This document shows, in pieces, positions 7,641-11,324 of a stretch of 11,324 nt of DNA; the stretch's first letter is position 1; each line of letters starts with the position of its first letter. Origin of the DNA: Deltaproteobacteria bacterium (GTDB lineage Bacteria; Desulfobacterota; Binatia; UBA12015); assembly GCA_003447545.1 (NCBI GenBank), contig DLYX01000600.1, forward strand, positions 1 through 11,324, in the 5' to 3' direction. The position numbers and the translations under genes were made by a program. The notes beneath the pieces were generated by a model. It had not been told where the DNA came from and made no database searches. It worked only from the letters and a program-made list of their open reading frames with translations.

Positions 7641-9377
7641 CTATTCGGCCGATCCAAAATCATCGGATTCCGCCACGCACTGTCCGAACCAGTTCAGACA
7701 GCGTTTTTCGTTTTTGCACGCTTCTGATTCGATGCAGTGAATGTGGCGTGAGGGGCGACAATTAAAGGACAATTCTCCGTCAAGTACGGGGAAAGCGTGA
7801 CAGTTGCCGATCTGACGACATTCTTCGGATGCCATGCATTCCTTCTGGGCGGGGAAGTCCTTTTCATGCATCCCCTCTTGCAGAGGGATATTCCATGCGT
7901 CGGCCGCAGAATCTGCCGCGATCTGGGCACGGTTCTTCAATTCAGCGGGCAAAAGGCAGGCGGCTTCGGGAAGGAATCCGCGCAGGACAGAGTAGCTCTG
8001 ACCACTCGCCGCTTTGATGCGTTCGCTATTACCTTTGTGGAAGCAAATGCGTGGGGGTGCGCACGCCGTTCCGTCGCGACAAGTTGTGGTTCCGTAAAGA
8101 TGGGATAGCGCGGCTATCGCACGCAGATCATGGCCTTCTTTTGAAAGGTGTACGCCATCTGCAGCCAGAGCGTTCTCGGGAAAATTTGAGGCAAACTCGA
8201 TCACAGAGTCCTTATCGAAAGTTTCTCGCAGCAATTGGTTCAGCTCTTCAGCGAGTTCCCGGGTGCCCGGTCGAGATCCCGTATAAGGGGCGAGGGTGGT
8301 TACGCGAAACCCCTTGCCCGCCAGTTTGGCGCGCTCGGCCATCCACAGATACTTCTCGAGTATTTCTTGAGGGGTCTTTGTTCCATGGCGCAGGTCGTTG
8401 ATGCCAAAGGATGCAATGATGAGATCCACACCAGGCTCGCGAAGCGCGAGGGCAAGCTGGAGAGTTCCATCTTTGGGATGGCTTCCCAGGATCTGGCCGC
8501 CCATCACCGCGTAATTGAACACGCGTAATCGTGGGTCGGGAATGCGCGCAACGAGTTGATCGCACCAGTTCCGCAGGTGATTACTGAACGTATTGGAGTC
8601 GCCGAGGCAGGCGACGCCAAATGCGCCATCAGCTCCGGAATCCGAAAATTGGAATCCTTGATCGCTTTGCAGGAAATCCTCGAAAACCTCTATTTTTCTT
8701 GGTCGCCTTGAATCCCAGACGGCGGCGGAGGCAGGTTGGGTGGCCAGCAGGCCGACGATGAGGGAGTCCTCGATGAAAAATCGGGCACCGAGTGCGACTG
8801 CGGAGAGGTGGCCATCGTCTTCCTGGCTCATGCGAAAGAAGCTCTTCGGCCCATAGGCGCCGAGTCTAAAGCCGCCCTCCAGAAGCCGAATTGGATCAGG
8901 AAGAGTAAGCTCGTTCTCGATAACCCCCGAGCCGATCGAGATCTGAAGCAGGCGAGATTCTGCTTCTCGCGTGGCGACCCAGAGAGAGCCGTTGGCAAAT
9001 ATAGCCGTCGATACACCGCCGCGGATCTTCTGTTTCCAAATCAGTCGGAGATTGGGTTTGGGGTTGGACTGGAAGACAAAGAGGTCGGGGCCTTCCCTTG
9101 TCTCCAGTGCGACCAGCAGCCACCGGTCGTGGGTGTCGATCGTGCGAACAAGCGCCCCCTGTGGCAGCTCGACCGAACCCGCAGGTTTTCCCGAGAGCAC
9201 CAAGGGCGCCAAGCTGGGTGCGAGGGAAACTGATCCTTCCGGCAGCGCTTCAGCAGCGACAGTTATATTTGCGAGTAGTGCCAGAGCAAGCAACGAGGCG
9301 GCGAGTCCTCGTACAAAGAGTTGGGTCGAACTTGGCCATGCTCGGTCGAGTCGACTCCCGTGCAAAGCTGATTTCAT
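7641..9377 (-). CDS. exported SGNH/GDSL-family hydrolase with cysteine-repeat C-terminus
   Basis: Numbering is from the ATG at 9377 (578 aa). The N-terminus is a signal peptide: a basic n-region with R and K, a hydrophobic core (about 24-38), and a likely cleavage after VAA (40-42), so the protein is secreted or periplasmic. Residues 60-235 are a beta-strand-rich region with repeated WLLVALE/SLWVATRE-like strands, possibly part of a propeller. Residues 250-430 are an SGNH hydrolase: GDSN with S261 as nucleophile, a block II Gly in VMGGQ (292-296), GIND with N327, and DGVH with D407 and H410. This fits an esterase, deacetylase or lipase. Residues 433-567 hold 12 Cys, including three C-x5-C-x5-C motifs. 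The frame also opens with a TTG 18 bases earlier, but the ATG overlaps the hisS stop as ATGA and gives a better signal peptide. Neither start has a good ribosome binding site, so translation probably depends on hisS. The substrate is not known. Confidence 0.85.
   Translation of the reverse strand: MKSALHGSRLDRAWPSSTQLFVRGLAASLLALALLANITVAAEALPEGSVSLAPSLAPLVLSGKPAGSVELPQGALVRTIDTHDRWLLVALETREGPDLFVFQSNPKPNLRLIWKQKIRGGVSTAIFANGSLWVATREAESRLLQISIGSGVIENELTLPDPIRLLEGGFRLGAYGPKSFFRMSQEDDGHLSAVALGARFFIEDSLIVGLLATQPASAAVWDSRRPRKIEVFEDFLQSDQGFQFSDSGADGAFGVACLGDSNTFSNHLRNWCDQLVARIPDPRLRVFNYAVMGGQILGSHPKDGTLQLALALREPGVDLIIASFGINDLRHGTKTPQEILEKYLWMAERAKLAGKGFRVTTLAPYTGSRPGTRELAEELNQLLRETFDKDSVIEFASNFPENALAADGVHLSKEGHDLRAIAALSHLYGTTTCRDGTACAPPRICFHKGNSERIKAASGQSYSVLRGFLPEAACLLPAELKNRAQIAADSAADAWNIPLQEGMHEKDFPAQKECMASEECRQIGNCHAFPVLDGELSFNCRPSRHIHCIESEACKNEKRCLNWFGQCVAESDDFGSAE
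9374..9377 (-). promoter_or_regulatory. ATGA stop/start overlap coupling hisS to the SGNH hydrolase
   Basis: On the minus strand hisS ends in CCA AAA TGA, and the A before TGA begins the ATG of the next gene. There is no Shine-Dalgarno sequence in the 20 bases upstream (CCCCTTTACCCAAA precedes it), which favours termination-reinitiation as the way the hydrolase is made. Confidence 0.75.
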
Positions 9378-10663
9378 TTTGGGTAAAGGGGCCAATCTTT
9401 TTGCTCGCCTGTGGAGAGTTCCTTCACGGCAGCTTTGCCTGCGGCGAGATCATCCGGGCCGATCAGAAAGACGCGGGAGGCGCCTTTGGCAGCCGCATCG
9501 GCAAAGACACGCTTGGGTTTCATCTTGCCAAGGATCAGTTCGACTTGGCGACCCTCGGCGCGGAGCTGTGTTGCCAGCTGTGCTGCGGCGATCTGTTCCG
9601 CTTCGGAGAAGGCAAAGACGATATCGTCCAGCTCCTGAGTTGGTTCGGGGAGAAGATTCTGGTCTTTTAGAAGCTCCGTGATGACGACATCTCCAAATCC
9701 GAATCCGACCGCAGGAATGGATTTACCGCCAAGCGTTTCGAGCAGGCGGTCGTACCTTCCGCCGCCGCAAATGGCGCGCAATTCACCCTGTGCGTCGAAG
9801 GCTTCGAAAACAATCCCGGTGTAATAGGCAAGCCCGCGGACAACCGACGCATCAAAGATCACATCGTCAGCAACACCATAGGCTTCGAGAAGTTCAAAAA
9901 GCCGTTTCAAGTCCCGCAAGGCGGCCGACCCTTCACCGCCTGCCTCGGCGGCTTCGTCCAGATTCCGCGCACGCAGCATTTGGAGGACGCTTTCGGCCTC
10001 GGCAGGTTGCAAGCCAATGCTGCCCTCGGCGGCACACAGCATGTCGCGGACGGCCTCTTCTCCGATTTTATCCAGCTTGTCGATGATCACGCAAAGCGGG
10101 GCAAAGGCCTCTGGCCGCTCGGCGAGAACCCCCTGTCGCAGAGACTCTTCAAGGAGGGCACGACTATTAATCCGGACTTTGACAGTCCCGGCGGGCAAAC
10201 CGAGCTCGCGGACAAGGGTCAGGAGCGCGGCAATCAGTTCGGCCTCGGCGGTCACGCCAGCCTCGCCCCAGATATCCATGTTCCACTGATAGTGTTCGCG
10301 CAGCCGCCCGCGTGTCATTCGCTCGTAGCGCCAATTCTGGGTGACGGTGAACCACCGCAGCGGAAGCTTGAGACCTCCCGCACGCGCCATCACCATCCGA
10401 GCGACCGATGGGGTCATCTCCGGGCGCAGAGCCAGGTGTCTGTCGTGCAACTCGAAATGATAAAGCTGGTCGACAATTTCCTCGCCGGCTTTGCGCGTGA
10501 AAAGCTCAGCGTGCTCGAGGATCGGGGCGTCGACTTCCTCGAATCCGAATTTGCCCGCGACGCGGCGGAAATTCTCGAACAGCCAGGTCCGCTGACGCAT
10601 TTCTTCCGGATAGAAGTCGCGGGTTCCGCGCGGGGCCTGTATCGAATTCTTCGCCACGAGCAT
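9374..10663 (-). CDS. hisS: histidyl-tRNA synthetase
   Basis: This class II synthetase charges tRNA-His with histidine in the cytoplasm. The 429 aa are full length. Visible landmarks are APRGTRDFYPEE (10-21) at the N-terminus, LRPEMTPSVARM (79-90), and motif 2 WRYERMTRGR (111-120) continuing to YQWNMDIWG (125-133). The histidine-specific RGLAYYTGIVFE follows at 276-287, then motif 3 CGGGRYDRLL (299-308) with GVGFGFG-like AVGFGFG (318-324). The anticodon-binding domain occupies about 345-429. The motif-2 loop reads MTRGRxREHYQ rather than the bacterial PQxGRxRQFHQ, a form I remember from plant organellar and eukaryotic enzymes. An in-frame TGA four codons before the ATG excludes a longer start. 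There is no clear ribosome binding site. The stop overlaps the SGNH hydrolase start. Confidence 0.96.
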   Translation of the reverse strand: MLVAKNSIQAPRGTRDFYPEEMRQRTWLFENFRRVAGKFGFEEVDAPILEHAELFTRKAGEEIVDQLYHFELHDRHLALRPEMTPSVARMVMARAGGLKLPLRWFTVTQNWRYERMTRGRLREHYQWNMDIWGEAGVTAEAELIAALLTLVRELGLPAGTVKVRINSRALLEESLRQGVLAERPEAFAPLCVIIDKLDKIGEEAVRDMLCAAEGSIGLQPAEAESVLQMLRARNLDEAAEAGGEGSAALRDLKRLFELLEAYGVADDVIFDASVVRGLAYYTGIVFEAFDAQGELRAICGGGRYDRLLETLGGKSIPAVGFGFGDVVITELLKDQNLLPEPTQELDDIVFAFSEAEQIAAAQLATQLRAEGRQVELILGKMKPKRVFADAAAKGASRVFLIGPDDLAAGKAAVKELSTGEQKDWPLYPK

Positions 10664-10818
10664 ACCGATACATCACTGTGGCCGGCTCTGCGAGGGCCGC
10701 GATGGAGAAGCCAAACTGGATCGGATTCGGCGCGAAGTTCCCCGAGCCGCCTCTCCCGGTTGGAATTCCGTCCTTACGAGCCTTCCCCCAACCTGCACGC
10801 GGCCGCCAAATCAGCAGT
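10664..10818 (-). other. 155-base gap upstream of hisS
   Basis: The stretch separates the channel stop from the hisS ATG and should hold the hisS promoter. Reading the minus strand I find no convincing -35/-10 pair, no T-box-like leader and no hairpin with a T-run. It is GC-rich throughout. An open frame crosses it on the minus strand (from 10958 into hisS), but its sequence has no recognisable domain and it overlaps both real genes. Confidence 0.4.
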
Positions 10819-11324
10819 CTAGAGAGTGGCGCCGCAATATTTACAATTGGTCGCGTCGCTATCGTGTCCCTCGCGCGAACATTCGCGACAATATTGAGAG
10901 GTGGGGACATGGTTTTTGGCGCGAGCCAATTCTGCGGACAGAATTCCGGTGGGAACAATGATCAAGCTGTAGCCGAGGATCATCATGGCGACCGACATCA
11001 ACTGACCGGCGGGGGTCTGGGGTGTCACGTCACCGTAGCCCACTGTCGTCAGGGTCACGACCGCCCAGTACATTCCGACGGGAATCGAGGTGAATCCGTT
11101 CTCGGGGCCTTCGATGAGATACATCAATGCACCCATCAGGACGATGGAAATCAATGCAGTGACCAGGAATACGGTTATTCGGGCGCGCGCTGCATAAAGA
11201 CTTTCTCGCAAGGCTCGTTCTTCCGACATGAAGCGAGCCAGCTTGAAAATACGAAAGATGCGCAGGAGCCGGAGCGCTCGGAGCAGGAGCAACGACTCGG
11301 CTCCCGGCAGCAGAAGGCTCGCAT
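10819..11324 (-). CDS. voltage-sensor K+-type ion channel with C-terminal zinc ribbon (5' end outside window)
   Basis: This is the C-terminal part of an inner-membrane tetrameric cation channel. The frame stays open to the window edge at 11324, so the N-terminus (S1-S3) is missing. A TTG at 11292 should not be taken as the start because the S4 helix continues across it. Visible parts, in order, are an S4 voltage sensor with Arg/Lys every third residue (LRALRLLRIFRIFKLARF, about 11234-11287), a linker, S5 (ITVFLVTALISIVLMG), the pore with the K+ selectivity filter TTVGYGD (about 11032-11052), and S6 containing IIVPTGILSAEL. After S6 comes a short tail with CRECSREGHDSD and CKYCGATL, giving C-x2-C-x11-C-x2-C, a zinc-ribbon pattern. 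The filter predicts potassium selectivity and the S4 predicts voltage gating; neither can be proved here. It lies upstream of hisS on the same strand, 155 bases away. Confidence 0.88.
   Translation of the reverse strand, partial: ASLLLPGAESLLLLRALRLLRIFRIFKLARFMSEERALRESLYAARARITVFLVTALISIVLMGALMYLIEGPENGFTSIPVGMYWAVVTLTTVGYGDVTPQTPAGQLMSVAMMILGYSLIIVPTGILSAELARAKNHVPTSQYCRECSREGHDSDATNCKYCGATL

Noticed and set aside
8971..9681. Plus-strand open frame of 236 codons crossing the hisS/SGNH junction
   Set aside because: It spans two well-supported minus-strand genes and its protein is rich in Arg/Ser/Gly without any fold signature.
9980..10822. Long plus-strand open frame (280 codons) opposite hisS
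   Set aside because: It lies almost wholly antisense to an unmistakable hisS, shows no domain or signal peptide, and its composition is what GC-rich antisense frames give.
10506..10958. Minus-strand open frame covering the gap upstream of hisS
   Set aside because: It overlaps both the channel gene and hisS out of frame and its translation is low-complexity Pro/Arg-rich; no ribosome binding site.
1..11324. Defence island, mobile element, CRISPR or biosynthetic cluster
   Set aside because: No transposase, integrase, nuclease, repeats or cluster-type enzymes are visible; every stretch is accounted for by six genes and one partial gene.

Overview
The window looks like a piece of a GC-rich Gram-negative bacterial chromosome. 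Three features suggest a deltaproteobacterial-grade lineage such as Myxococcota or a relative: a lipobox-bearing exported sulfatase-fold protein, an exported SGNH hydrolase with repeated C-x5-C-x5-C motifs, and an alkaline-phosphatase-superfamily protein ending in an LRVLGYVE-type tail. This placement is inferred from protein style, not from a marker gene. No RNA genes, mobile elements, CRISPR arrays or long DNA repeats were seen, and no gap between genes exceeds about 155 bases.

Left half, plus strand (55-6612): a tight three-gene unit. The first two genes encode a two-subunit, biotin-dependent acyl-CoA carboxylase. One is the carboxyltransferase (559 aa). The other is a large biotin carboxylase/biotin carrier fusion (918 aa) with an extra insert in the ATP-grasp part and an extra middle domain. 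One base after it starts a lipoprotein (702 aa) of the sulfatase/alkaline-phosphatase fold, with Thr instead of the sulfatase Cys at the nucleophile position. Pairing a cytosolic acyl-CoA carboxylase with an exported lipoprotein hydrolase or transferase is the most unusual arrangement here.

Right half, minus strand (11324 down to 6628), converging on the first unit with a 15-base gap: a voltage-sensor K+-type channel with a C-terminal zinc ribbon (5' end outside the window), histidyl-tRNA synthetase with a eukaryote/plant-like motif-2 loop, an exported SGNH hydrolase joined to hisS by an ATGA overlap, and a TesB-type acyl-CoA thioesterase.

The carboxylase and the thioesterase both act on acyl-CoA, so lipid or acyl-CoA metabolism is a mild common theme. 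The channel and hisS look like unrelated neighbours. I saw nothing resembling a defence island or biosynthetic cluster. The best leads are the divergent carboxylase, the Thr-type lipoprotein with its unassigned N-terminal domain, and the three-part SGNH protein.
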